Shown: positions 1 to 5,242 of the stretch, piece after piece
Position numbering within the stretch: the first letter of the stretch is position 1
How the letters are laid out: each line of letters begins with the position of its first letter
Origin: an uncultured Oscillospiraceae bacterium
Lineage (GTDB): Bacteria > Bacillota > Clostridia > Oscillospirales > Acutalibacteraceae
Assembly: GCA_902461995.1 (NCBI GenBank)
Contig: CABQAA010000176.1
Coordinates: 1-5,242 of the forward strand
Direction: 5' to 3'
DNA length: 5,242 nucleotides
Made by a program: the position numbers and the translations under genes
The notes under the pieces: model-generated
The model's input: only the letters and a program-made list of their open reading frames with translations
Databases searched by the model: none
Told to the model about the DNA's origin: nothing

Positions 1-762
1 GAAATGCCGATCGACGAGGCGCGCCGTCAGGGCGCTATGGCGCTTTTTGGTGAAAAATACGGCGATACGGTCCGGGTGGTCCGGATGGGAGAGGCCTCCA
101 TGGAGCTCTGCGGCGGCACCCATATGGACAACACGGCCAAACTCGGCCTGTTCCATATCCTCAGCGAGACCTCGGTGGCTTCGGGCGTCCGCCGGATCGA
201 AGCTGTGACGGGTACGGGCGTTCTGGCGGTGATGCGGGATAACCAGGAGCTGCTGGAACGCACCGCTTCGGCTGTGAAGGCAAATGGTCCGGAGGATCTC
301 GAGCGGCGGGCGGCTCAGCTGATGAATGAACTGAAGGAAACAAAACGAGAACGGGATTCCCTGAAATCCCAGATGGCCGGCCAGCAGATCGAGGGCCTGT
401 TCAGCAGAGCCCGCGAGGTGCAGGGGATCAAAGTGATTTCCGCCGCCTTTACCGGCACCGGCGCCGACGCGGTCCGCTCGATGTGCGATCAGTGCAAAGG
501 GATGGTCCAGGGCAGCGCGGTGATTGTCCTGGCTGGGATGGATGAAACGGCCGGAACGGTGTCGATTGGCTGCGCCTGTACGGCCGAAGCCGTATCGAAA
601 GGGGCCCACGCGGGCCATATCGTCCGGGAAGTCGCCGCCATCTGCGGCGGCCGGGGCGGCGGCCGTCCGGATATGGCGATGGCGGGCGCCAAGGATCTGA
701 CCCGGGTGGACGACGCGGTCAACAGCGTGGACGAGATTCTGGAAAACCAGCTGTCGAAATAA
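1..762 (+). CDS. alaS: Alanyl-tRNA synthetase, C-terminal part (5' truncated by window edge)
   Basis: This is the last quarter or so of alanyl-tRNA synthetase, the cytoplasmic enzyme that charges tRNA-Ala and clears Ser/Gly mischarged tRNA. The frame is open from base 1 (first codon GAA), so the ATG at 4 is internal and the aminoacylation domain lies outside the window. Counting from that Met, the segment begins in the editing (SAD) domain, with the motif PIDEARRQGAMALFGEKYGD and the zinc-binding CxxxH pair in LCGGTH (Cys36, His40; about 109-123). A charged, coiled-coil-like stretch follows (about residues 90-130), then a DHHA1/C-Ala domain (about 140-250) with the typical glycine-rich GGRGGGRPDMAMAG near the end. 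The C-terminus and TAA stop look complete, with no frameshift. The stop overlaps the ribosome binding site of the next gene, which points to co-transcription. Identification is near certain from these motifs. Confidence 0.97.
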   Translation, partial: EMPIDEARRQGAMALFGEKYGDTVRVVRMGEASMELCGGTHMDNTAKLGLFHILSETSVASGVRRIEAVTGTGVLAVMRDNQELLERTASAVKANGPEDLERRAAQLMNELKETKRERDSLKSQMAGQQIEGLFSRAREVQGIKVISAAFTGTGADAVRSMCDQCKGMVQGSAVIVLAGMDETAGTVSIGCACTAEAVSKGAHAGHIVREVAAICGGRGGGRPDMAMAGAKDLTRVDDAVNSVDEILENQLSK

Positions 763-774
763 GGAGGCTTTCAG

Positions 775-1107
775 ATGGACTGTATTTTCTGCAAAATTCT
801 GGCCGGGGAGATCCCCTGCAAAAAGGTATATGAAGACGACCTCGTTCTGGCGTTTTACGACATCGAGCCCAAGGCTCCCGTGCATGTACTGATCATTCCC
901 AAAGAGCATATCACGGGGGCGGACGCCGTGACGACGGAGAACAGCGCCCTGGTGGCCCATGTGTTTGAAGTGGTGCCGCAGGTTGCGAAAACGCTCGGTG
1001 TATCGAGTTTCCGGGTGGTGACAAACAATGGCGCCGACGCGGGGCAGACCGTGCCGCACCTGCATTTCCACTTGCTCGGCGGCGGTGCATTGGGGGATAT
1101 GGCCTGA
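775..1107 (+). CDS. HIT-family (histidine triad) nucleotide hydrolase, HINT-like
   Basis: This 110-residue protein has the length and layout of the HINT branch of the histidine triad superfamily: small cytoplasmic dimers that hydrolyse nucleoside phosphoramidates and aminoacyl-adenylates to release AMP. Visible hallmarks are the N-terminal CIFCKI (Cys3, Cys6, which bind zinc in some members), the FxDIxPxAPxHxLIIPKxH block (residues 27-45), the nucleotide-binding NNGxxAGQTV segment (84-93), and the catalytic triad HLHFHLL (His95, His97, His99). The ATG is set by AAGGAGG at 761-767, 7 nt upstream. Oddities are small: the usual LGGR after the triad reads LGGG, and the common WPPG tail is replaced by ALGDMA. 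It sits 12 nt after alaS and 3 nt before the exonuclease gene. Family membership is clear; the natural substrate is not shown by sequence. Confidence 0.95.
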   Translation: MDCIFCKILAGEIPCKKVYEDDLVLAFYDIEPKAPVHVLIIPKEHITGADAVTTENSALVAHVFEVVPQVAKTLGVSSFRVVTNNGADAGQTVPHLHFHLLGGGALGDMA

Positions 1108-1110
1108 CAA

Positions 1111-2001
1111 ATGACGGAGATTATACTGGATTTGGAATGGAACGGATCCTATTCCAAAAAAGCGCACGGATATTTTAATGAAATCATCGAGATCGGCGCG
1201 GTGCGGGTGGAGGACGGCGTGCGGATCACCGAACCGTTCCATGCGGTGATCCGGCCAGTTTTCAGCAAAAAGCTGACAGAATTCGTCACCAATCTGACCA
1301 GCATCACCGACAGCGACTTGGAAGATGGGATCACCTTTCCCGAGGCGGTGGCGTCCCTCTGCCGTTGGATTGGGGAAGGGGAGACGGTTCTGCTCACCTG
1401 GAGCACGACCGATCTGCTGGTTCTGATGGAAAACTGCGAGCATTATTTTGAGAGCAAGACCATCCCTTTCATGAAGGCCTACGCGGATCTCCAGGCTTAT
1501 GCGCAGCGGCGGATGGGGGACGATATGTCCCAGCAGCTTGCTCTTGGAAAGGCCTGCGAAAGGCTGGAGATCTCCGAGGACGGGGCCGATCTGCATCGGG
1601 CTCTTGATGACAGTATCCTGTCCGCCCGCATTTTCGTCAAACTGTATGATGACTCGTTTCAATCGGAGATTCGGCCGGCCGACGCGGCGTTTTATGACCG
1701 CCTGACGTTCAAAACCGCTTATATCAGCGATATCGACAGTCCGCTGATTCCCCGGAGCGAACTGCAGTTTCGTTGCGAGCACTGCAACCGGAACCTGAAA
1801 CGGACAGGAGAATGGAAGTTCCGCAACCGTGCCTTTTTTGCGGAATTCCGCTGCGGAGAATGTGAACGCAAATTCATGGGGCGCATTCAGTGCAAACTGA
1901 AATACGAAGGGGTTGTCATCAAAAAGAAATTGACGGAAAAGGTCAAAGAAGAGAAGACCACTGCCGCAGAAGAGGACTCGGAGGCAGACAGTGTATCCTG
2001 A
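1111..2001 (+). CDS. DEDDh-type 3'-5' exonuclease with C-terminal zinc-ribbon-like segment
   Basis: This 296-residue protein has an N-terminal exonuclease domain of the DnaQ/RNase T (DEDDh) superfamily, whose members trim DNA or RNA from the 3' end with two metal ions. Candidate catalytic residues are Asp7 and Glu9 (Exo I, ILDLEW), Asp101 (Exo II, TWSTTDLLVL) and His162 with Asp167 (Exo III, HRALDDS). The block NLTSITDSDLEDG (61-73) matches the conserved substrate-contact region of the family. After the domain (about 1-182) comes a linker and a likely zinc ribbon with two CxxC knuckles, Cys222/Cys225 and Cys248/Cys251, then a lysine-rich and acidic low-complexity tail (269-296). The ATG follows the HIT stop by 3 nt, with GGGGGA upstream as a weak ribosome site. 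It resembles KapD/RNase T-like exonucleases more than the polymerase proofreading subunit. Whether the target is RNA or DNA is unknown. Confidence 0.88.
   Translation: MTEIILDLEWNGSYSKKAHGYFNEIIEIGAVRVEDGVRITEPFHAVIRPVFSKKLTEFVTNLTSITDSDLEDGITFPEAVASLCRWIGEGETVLLTWSTTDLLVLMENCEHYFESKTIPFMKAYADLQAYAQRRMGDDMSQQLALGKACERLEISEDGADLHRALDDSILSARIFVKLYDDSFQSEIRPADAAFYDRLTFKTAYISDIDSPLIPRSELQFRCEHCNRNLKRTGEWKFRNRAFFAEFRCGECERKFMGRIQCKLKYEGVVIKKKLTEKVKEEKTTAAEEDSEADSVS
1980..1984 (+). promoter_or_regulatory. Ribosome binding site deciding the GTG start of the DUF2752 gene
   Basis: GGAGG lies 6 nt before the GTG at 1991, inside the end of the exonuclease gene. This spacing supports GTG as the start and an 11-nt overlap of the two reading frames, which suggests translational coupling. 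Confidence 0.75.
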
Positions 2002-2443
2002 AAGCGGAAAACAGAATCGGCCGTCCTTGAGCCGCCTTTGGAACACGAGGCTGGGAAACCGCCTTCTCGTGGGGATTGTGTTGGGGGCGGTCCTGTTGCT
2101 GGCCTTGCTGCATCTTCTGGGAGCTCCTTTGACCGGGTGGATGCCGCCCTGCCCGTTTCATCTGCTGACGGGATTCAATTGTCCCGGCTGCGGTGCCACC
2201 CGCATGGTCCAGGCTCTGCTGGATGGGGAGGTGGGACAAGCATTTTCCTACAACCCTTTTTTCTTTGTGATTCTGTTTTTGGCGTGCGGGGTGCTGGTCT
2301 GGTTTTTTCTGCGAACCTTCCGGAAGAGCTGGAAGCCCCTGTGCATCGACTGGAAAAACCGCTGGTGGCTAGTTTTGCTGGGGTTGTTTCTCTTGTTCGG
2401 CGTGCTCCGCAACATGCCATGGTATCGACAGGTCTTTTTCTGA
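1991..2443 (+). CDS. DUF2752 family membrane protein
   Basis: This 150-residue protein of unknown function matches DUF2752. The family signature is clear: CPFHLLTGFNCPGCGATR (residues 54-71, with Cys54, Cys64 and Cys67), then a helix ending in the AFSYNPFFF motif (84-92). Three membrane helices are evident at about 24-44, 88-108 and 124-140, with the cysteine motif between the first two. The arginine-rich N-terminus and the RTFRKSWK loop suggest, by the positive-inside rule, a cytoplasmic N-terminus and a cytoplasmic loop after helix 2, placing the cysteine motif outside. The start is GTG, set by GGAGG, and overlaps the exonuclease stop by 11 nt. No biochemical role is established for the family as far as I know. 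The paired cysteines could bind metal or form a redox pair, but that is inference. Confidence 0.9.
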   Translation: MYPESGKQNRPSLSRLWNTRLGNRLLVGIVLGAVLLLALLHLLGAPLTGWMPPCPFHLLTGFNCPGCGATRMVQALLDGEVGQAFSYNPFFFVILFLACGVLVWFFLRTFRKSWKPLCIDWKNRWWLVLLGLFLLFGVLRNMPWYRQVFF

Positions 2444-2486
2444 TAGAAAGGTATTTCCCTTTACAATATGAAGGCGAGGTTACACT

Positions 2487-3302
2487 GTGACGGAAGCGGA
2501 TGTGAAGAGCCGATTGCGCGGAATACGCTGCTTTTTGCTGGATATGGACGGAACGATTTATTTGGGAGACAAGTTGTTTCCCTTTACGATATCTTTTCTG
2601 GATACCGTCTTGAAAACCGGGCGGACCTATCGCTTTTTTACCAATAATTCCTCCAAAAACCGGCAGGCCTATCTGGAAAAGCTGTCCCGTATGGGCATCG
2701 TCGTTCCGCCCGACTGGATGTACATTTCTAATCAGGTCGCAGTGAAGGTGCTGGGGAAGAGATTTCCCGGCGGGTGTCTGATGGTTCTGGGGACCCCTTG
2801 TCTGATTCGCGATTTTGAAGCGGCCGGGTTTCAGGTGAACACGGGGGAGGTGCCGGATGCGGTCGTCCTGGGGTTCGATACCACCATCACCTATGACAAG
2901 ATATGGGCCGCGTGCGATGCGATCCGGGCCGGTGCGGCCTTTTACGGGGTCAATCCCGACTGGAACTGTCCGGTCGAGGATGGAGGTTGGATGCCGGACT
3001 GCGGGTCGCTGGCGAAAGTGATCGAAGCGTCGACCGGCGCCGTTCCGGAGTTTTTCGGAAAGCCGACCCGTCACACGCTGGATTTTATTCTGGAGCAGAC
3101 CGGTTTTCGGCCGGAAGAGCTCGCGGTGATCGGCGACCGGCTTTATACCGACATCGCCCTGGCCCACGACAGCGCGGTGACGTCGGTCCTGGTTCTGACA
3201 GGAGAGGCGACAAGAGAAGAGGCGGCGGCTTCGCCGACACCGCCCGATCTGATGCTGGAATCTCTCGCGCAGCTGCGGGATCTGCTGGATCAAATGGAAT
3301 AA
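2487..3302 (+). CDS. HAD-IIA family phosphatase (NagD/AraL-like)
   Basis: This 271-residue protein belongs to HAD subfamily IIA (NagD, AraL, 4-nitrophenylphosphatase type), cytoplasmic Mg-dependent phosphatases acting on sugar phosphates or nucleoside monophosphates. All four HAD motifs are present: motif I DMDGTIYLG (nucleophile Asp19, acid/base Asp21), motif II FFTNNSSKN (Thr52, Asn53), motif III GKPTRHT (Lys192) and motif IV VIGDRLYTDI (Asp217, Asp222). The C2 cap lies between motifs II and III, including the NPDWNCPVEDGGWMPDCGS region (156-174) that helps set specificity. The length is normal for the family. GTG at 2487 is the only sensible start: an in-frame stop lies at 2469, and AAGGCGAGG (2471-2479) sits 7 nt upstream. 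It is the last gene before an intrinsic terminator. The substrate cannot be read from sequence; a housekeeping detoxifying phosphatase is likely. Confidence 0.93.
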   Translation: MTEADVKSRLRGIRCFLLDMDGTIYLGDKLFPFTISFLDTVLKTGRTYRFFTNNSSKNRQAYLEKLSRMGIVVPPDWMYISNQVAVKVLGKRFPGGCLMVLGTPCLIRDFEAAGFQVNTGEVPDAVVLGFDTTITYDKIWAACDAIRAGAAFYGVNPDWNCPVEDGGWMPDCGSLAKVIEASTGAVPEFFGKPTRHTLDFILEQTGFRPEELAVIGDRLYTDIALAHDSAVTSVLVLTGEATREEAAASPTPPDLMLESLAQLRDLLDQME

Positions 3303-3310
3303 ACGTGCGG

Positions 3311-3345
3311 CAGCCGCGGCCCGGTCGGGTGCGCGGCTGTTTTTT
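3311..3345 (+). terminator. Intrinsic terminator after the HAD phosphatase gene
   Basis: CAGCCGCG (3311-3318) pairs perfectly with CGCGGCTG (3332-3339). The loop holds a further CCC/GGG pairing, and six T residues follow at once (3340-3345). It begins 9 nt after the HAD stop and ends the five-gene run. Confidence 0.93.
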
Positions 3346-3354
3346 AATTCGGAC

Positions 3355-3385
3355 TTGACCGGCCCCTTGGGGGATGGTTTAAGAT
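3355..3385 (+). promoter_or_regulatory. Candidate promoter of the MerR gene with overlong spacer
   Basis: TTGACC (3355-3360) is a good -35 element. The best -10 candidate is TAAGAT (3380-3385), giving a 19-bp spacer, longer than the usual 17 but typical of promoters controlled by MerR proteins. TTTAAG (3378-3383) with a 17-bp spacer is a poorer alternative reading. The predicted start, near 3390-3392, falls at the ribosome binding site AGAGGTGA (3391-3398), so the leader would be very short. The promoter starts 10 bp after the preceding terminator. Confidence 0.55.
3358..3378. promoter_or_regulatory. Possible MerR operator in the promoter spacer
   Basis: Inside the spacer lies the dyad CCCC-TT-GGGG (3363-3372), flanked by ACC (3358-3360) and GGT (3376-3378), which are symmetric to within half a base. 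MerR-family dimers bind such near-palindromes between -35 and -10. The flanking arms match only partly, so this is a suggestion. Confidence 0.35.
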
Positions 3386-3404
3386 GGGATAGAGGTGATG
3401 CGTT

Positions 3405-4289
3405 ATGTGGATGAAAGAGGTCTGTGCTGTTTGCGGACTGACGAAAAAAGCGGTGGAGTATTACGAGAAAAAAGGGTTGATATCTCCGGGAACGACGGAG
3501 GGGGGATACCGGGATTTTTCGCCGGAAGATGTCGGCAAGCTGCAAAAAATCGCCCTTCTGAGGGAGCTCGGCGTGTCGGTCGACGATATCCGGCAGGTGC
3601 TTGTCAGTGGCTGTCCGGCCCGTGTACTCGCGGCTGTCGCCGAAAAGCAAGAGACGGTGATCGCCGACGCCCGGAGAAAGCAGCGGCTGCTGATCCGTCT
3701 GAGCGAAGGGGCGTCGTTTGACGAGATCGGCGCCGAAGCGGCCCGCCTGCTCGAGCATCAGACGATACTCGAGAGACTGCAGCGGTTGTTTCCGGGGACA
3801 TACGGGCAGTTTATCGGGCTGCATTTTGCCCCCTATCTCCGAGATCCAATCGAAACGGACGAGCAGAAGACCGCCTGCCGGGAGATCGTTGCGTTTCTGG
3901 ACAACGCAGAGCCGATCGCCTTTCCGGAAGAGCTGAAGGGATATCTGGAAGAGGTGACGACCCTCTGGGATCCGGGCGAGATGCAGCGCGGCGTGCAGGC
4001 CGGGTTGGACAAGCTGCTGGCGGATACGGAAGGGTATCTGGACGGCAACCGAGAGGATTTGGAATGGTATATGGCCTATCGTGGGTCGGCGGCATTTCGT
4101 CAGTCGCCCGCCGGCCGGATGCAGGAGCTGCTGCGGCAGTTCCAGCGACAAAGCGGATACGAGGATGTTTTCCTGCCGAATCTGAGACGGCTGAGTCCCT
4201 CTTACCGCGCCTATATGGAGCGGCTGGAGGCGGCCAACGCCGTTTTTCTCTCCCGATATCCCGAAGCAGCCGGATGGAAAGATGAATAA
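3405..4289 (+). CDS. MerR-family transcriptional regulator with large C-terminal effector domain
   Basis: This 294-residue protein has a clear MerR-type winged-helix DNA-binding domain at residues 1-70. It has the helix-turn-helix KEVCAVCGLTKKAVEYYEKKGLI (4-26), the wing TEGGYRDFSPEDVGKLQKI (31-49) and the second helix pair LRELGVSVDDIRQVL (52-66). A helix at about 72-120 likely forms the antiparallel dimerisation coil. The rest (about 121-294) is a mostly helical C-terminal region with FPGTYGQFIGLHFAPYL (129-145), a pattern I associate with uncharacterised Gram-positive MerR regulators. I cannot name its ligand. It lacks the paired metal-binding cysteines of MerR/CueR/ZntR; Cys7, Cys10 and Cys70 fall in the DNA-binding part. 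ATG at 3405 is preferred, with AGAGGTGA 6 nt upstream; ATG at 3411 is possible. It is monocistronic, so the only visible target is its own promoter. Confidence 0.9.
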   Translation: MWMKEVCAVCGLTKKAVEYYEKKGLISPGTTEGGYRDFSPEDVGKLQKIALLRELGVSVDDIRQVLVSGCPARVLAAVAEKQETVIADARRKQRLLIRLSEGASFDEIGAEAARLLEHQTILERLQRLFPGTYGQFIGLHFAPYLRDPIETDEQKTACREIVAFLDNAEPIAFPEELKGYLEEVTTLWDPGEMQRGVQAGLDKLLADTEGYLDGNREDLEWYMAYRGSAAFRQSPAGRMQELLRQFQRQSGYEDVFLPNLRRLSPSYRAYMERLEAANAVFLSRYPEAAGWKDE

Positions 4290-4306
4290 AGGCCGGAAAA
4301 TCGATC

Positions 4307-4340
4307 GAAAGCCCCCTCCCACACGGGAGGGGGCTTTCAT
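4307..4340. terminator. Bidirectional terminator between convergent genes
   Basis: A perfect 14-bp stem (4307-4320 with 4325-4338) and an ACAC loop lie between the MerR stop and the stop of the minus-strand gene. On the plus strand the stem ends in CTTTC followed by ATTTAAAT. On the minus strand TTTT comes only about 7 nt after the stem. Both tails are weaker than a classical U-tract, but the stem is very stable and its position fits use in both directions. Confidence 0.85.
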
Positions 4341-5048
4341 TTAAATCGGAGGCGGCATGGGCGGAACCGGGGAATTCGGATTCTTATTCCTGCGACTGAA
4401 AAGCACGATGACAAGGGCCAGTCCCCCGCCTAGACATCCGCCGATCAGGATGCTGGGCAGCACCGAATTCGGCTTCAGCCGAAGGGAGGGCTTCGTATAG
4501 AGTTCATCCTGTATGACGAAGCTTTCCATCATATCGAACCGGCTTTGGAGAAGCGAGGCGTTGGCGGAATCGGCCAGAAAGGTAAAGGTGATGACATACA
4601 TATAGTTTTTGGAGGTGAGAATATACGCATACTGGTGGAGTTTAACCACGTTTTCGCCGATGACATATGTCGTCTGCAGATCCATCAAAATGGCCGGATA
4701 TTCCCCGATCGACTCCAGAGAGCTCTGAAGGGTCTCGATCATAACGGAGACATCGCTGTTCGGGAACTGAGCGTCGATCTCCTCTTGGATCTGTTCGGCG
4801 AACTGGCTTTCCAGCTCCGGCAGGTCCGACTCATCCAGCTTCCAGATGTTCAGGCGGTCACTGTTGCGGTTGACCACGATGTTGACATTGGCCGCTCCAT
4901 CTGCTGTCTGCCATACATAGGTGTCTTCTGCCTGACTGAAGCGGCTGTCGATCTCGATGTTGAATAGTTCCCCGCTGAACGCGCGTGCGTGCAGAAGCGC
5001 CGGCATCAGCACCAGCAGCAGGGCTGTCGTCAGTATCCGTTTCTTCAT
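4341..5048 (-). CDS. Secreted, C-terminally membrane-anchored protein, possibly PsbP/DcrB-like
   Basis: I do not recognise this 235-residue protein as a named gene. It has a signal peptide (MKKR, hydrophobic core to residue 19, likely cleavage after AxA at Ala23), an exported domain (about 24-190), one glycine-rich membrane helix (about 197-218), a positive stop-transfer RRNK, and a short proline-rich cytoplasmic tail (PVPPMPPPI). This gives a type I topology with the domain outside the cell. The pattern of beta strands ending in YMYVITFTFLAD, a helix, then MMESFVI resembles PsbP/DcrB/Mog1-fold lipid- or surface-associated proteins; this is a weak, fold-level guess. The ATG is the only credible start: an in-frame stop lies at 5067-5069, and AGGAGGAG (5061-5068) is upstream. 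It converges with the MerR gene. No function can be assigned from neighbours. Confidence 0.85.
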   Translation of the reverse strand: MKKRILTTALLLVLMPALLHARAFSGELFNIEIDSRFSQAEDTYVWQTADGAANVNIVVNRNSDRLNIWKLDESDLPELESQFAEQIQEEIDAQFPNSDVSVMIETLQSSLESIGEYPAILMDLQTTYVIGENVVKLHQYAYILTSKNYMYVITFTFLADSANASLLQSRFDMMESFVIQDELYTKPSLRLKPNSVLPSILIGGCLGGGLALVIVLFSRRNKNPNSPVPPMPPPI

Positions 5049-5060
5049 GGGGATCTTCCG

Positions 5061-5068
5061 CTCCTCCT
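5061..5068 (-). promoter_or_regulatory. Ribosome binding site of the membrane-anchored protein gene
   Basis: AGGAGGAG on the minus strand lies 12 nt before the ATG at 5048, a somewhat long but usable spacing. It overlaps the in-frame upstream stop, which fixes the start. Confidence 0.7.
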
Positions 5069-5117
5069 AAAACGTCATGGCATCCGCTGTTTGCCGATTT
5101 GCCAAAACGGAGATCCA

Positions 5118-5139
5118 TACCTGTGCAACGGCACAGGTA
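5118..5139. repeat. 9-bp inverted repeat (hairpin) upstream of the membrane protein gene
   Basis: TACCTGTGC (5118-5126) and GCACAGGTA (5131-5139) are perfect inverted repeats around a 4-nt loop. No T-tract follows on either strand, so it does not look like a terminator. The right arm continues into a tandem ACAGGT ACAGGT (5133-5144). It could be a protein-binding dyad or an RNA hairpin in the minus-strand leader, 70 nt upstream of the start codon. Confidence 0.65.
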
Positions 5140-5141
5140 CA

Positions 5142-5171
5142 GGTTTCCTCGGAAACCGCCGCTCGTTTCCG
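5142..5171. repeat. Overlapping, mutually exclusive inverted repeats
   Basis: GGTTTC (5142-5147) can pair with GAAACC (5152-5157) around a tetraloop. Alternatively CGGAAAC (5150-5156) can pair with GTTTCCG (5165-5171) around an 8-nt loop. The two hairpins share the middle segment, so only one can form at a time. They lie between the upstream partial gene and the membrane protein gene on the minus strand. No U-tract follows. Confidence 0.5.
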
Positions 5172-5180
5172 CTTCGGCAG

Positions 5181-5242
5181 TCAGAATAGGGCGGCCAGGG
5201 CGGCCGAAAGCCGCTTTTTCACCTCGTCCGCACCGAGAAGGC
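5181..5242 (-). CDS. Probable C-terminal end of an unidentified protein (5' part beyond window)
   Basis: On the minus strand one frame runs open from the window edge to a TGA at 5181-5183 and encodes 19 residues, LLGADEVKKRLSAALAALF. The sequence has the look of a real amphipathic C-terminal helix. The gene would be in the same orientation as, and 132 nt upstream of, the membrane protein gene. The fragment is too short to identify, and an alternative minus-strand frame stays open across the same bases. Confidence 0.5.
   Translation of the reverse strand, partial: LLGADEVKKRLSAALAALF

Noticed and set aside
2425..2467. Promoter for the HAD gene using TCGACA (2425-2430) and TACAAT (2462-2467)
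   Set aside because: The spacer would be 31 bp, far outside the workable range, and no better -35 lies 16-18 bp upstream of TACAAT.
2038..2490. Plus-strand open frame of 150 codons overlapping the DUF2752 gene
   Set aside because: The DUF2752 frame holds the family motif and membrane helices and has a good ribosome site; this frame shows no coherent domain.
2903..3358. Plus-strand open frame of 151 codons inside the HAD gene
   Set aside because: It is Arg/Gly-rich shadow sequence, overlaps motifs III and IV of the HAD enzyme in another frame, and runs through the terminator.
2175..4340. A 721-codon open frame on the minus strand
   Set aside because: It runs antisense to the clearly coding DUF2752, HAD and MerR genes, crosses two hairpin terminators, and its protein is rich in Arg, Pro, Gln and His with no recognisable domain. 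It is a by-product of GC-rich codon use on the opposite strand.
5090..5105. Tandem TTTGCCGA / TTTGCCAA as a start of a repeat array
   Set aside because: Only two imperfect 8-bp copies are present, with no spacers or further units, so it is not a CRISPR or iteron array.
4858..5118. Minus-strand open frame of 86 codons upstream of and overlapping the membrane protein gene
   Set aside because: It overlaps the signal peptide and start of a better-supported gene in another frame, and its composition is not protein-like.
5118..5139. Hairpin as an intrinsic terminator of the upstream minus-strand gene
   Set aside because: No run of T follows the stem on the minus strand; the nearest is TTTT about 10 nt further on.

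Overview
The window looks like ordinary chromosomal DNA from a moderately GC-rich member of the Firmicutes, probably a Clostridia/Oscillospirales-type gut anaerobe. The basis is strong AAGGAGG-type ribosome binding sites, GTG starts, U-tailed GC-rich terminators, a DUF2752 protein, a MerR regulator of a Gram-positive type, and the pairing of alaS with a HIT-family gene. The lineage is inferred from gene style only.

Positions 1-3345 form one plus-strand run of five tightly packed genes closed by a good intrinsic terminator: the 3' part of alaS (alanyl-tRNA synthetase, cut by the window edge), a HIT-family nucleotide hydrolase, a DEDDh 3'-5' exonuclease with an added C-terminal zinc-ribbon-like segment, a three-helix DUF2752 membrane protein, and a NagD-type HAD-IIA phosphatase. 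Gaps are 12 nt, 3 nt, an 11-nt overlap and 43 nt, so co-transcription is likely. The theme is housekeeping: tRNA charging, clearance of nucleotide or phosphate by-products, and nucleic-acid trimming.

Positions 3355-4289 hold a monocistronic MerR-family regulator with its own candidate promoter. That promoter can be read with a 19-bp spacer containing a small dyad, the geometry typical of MerR-controlled promoters, so autoregulation is plausible. A perfect 14-bp hairpin at 4307-4338 separates it from a convergent minus-strand gene and probably serves both.

Positions 4341-5048 (minus) encode a secreted, C-terminally membrane-anchored protein that may have a PsbP/DcrB-like fold. Its 132-nt upstream region (5049-5180) carries several small inverted repeats that can pair in alternative ways. 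The last 62 bases contain what is probably the C-terminal end of another minus-strand gene.

I found no CRISPR array, tRNA, rRNA, insertion sequence or phage gene, and no clear sign of an undescribed multi-gene system. The most interesting points are the MerR promoter geometry, the alternative hairpins upstream of the membrane protein, and the exonuclease/zinc-ribbon fusion.
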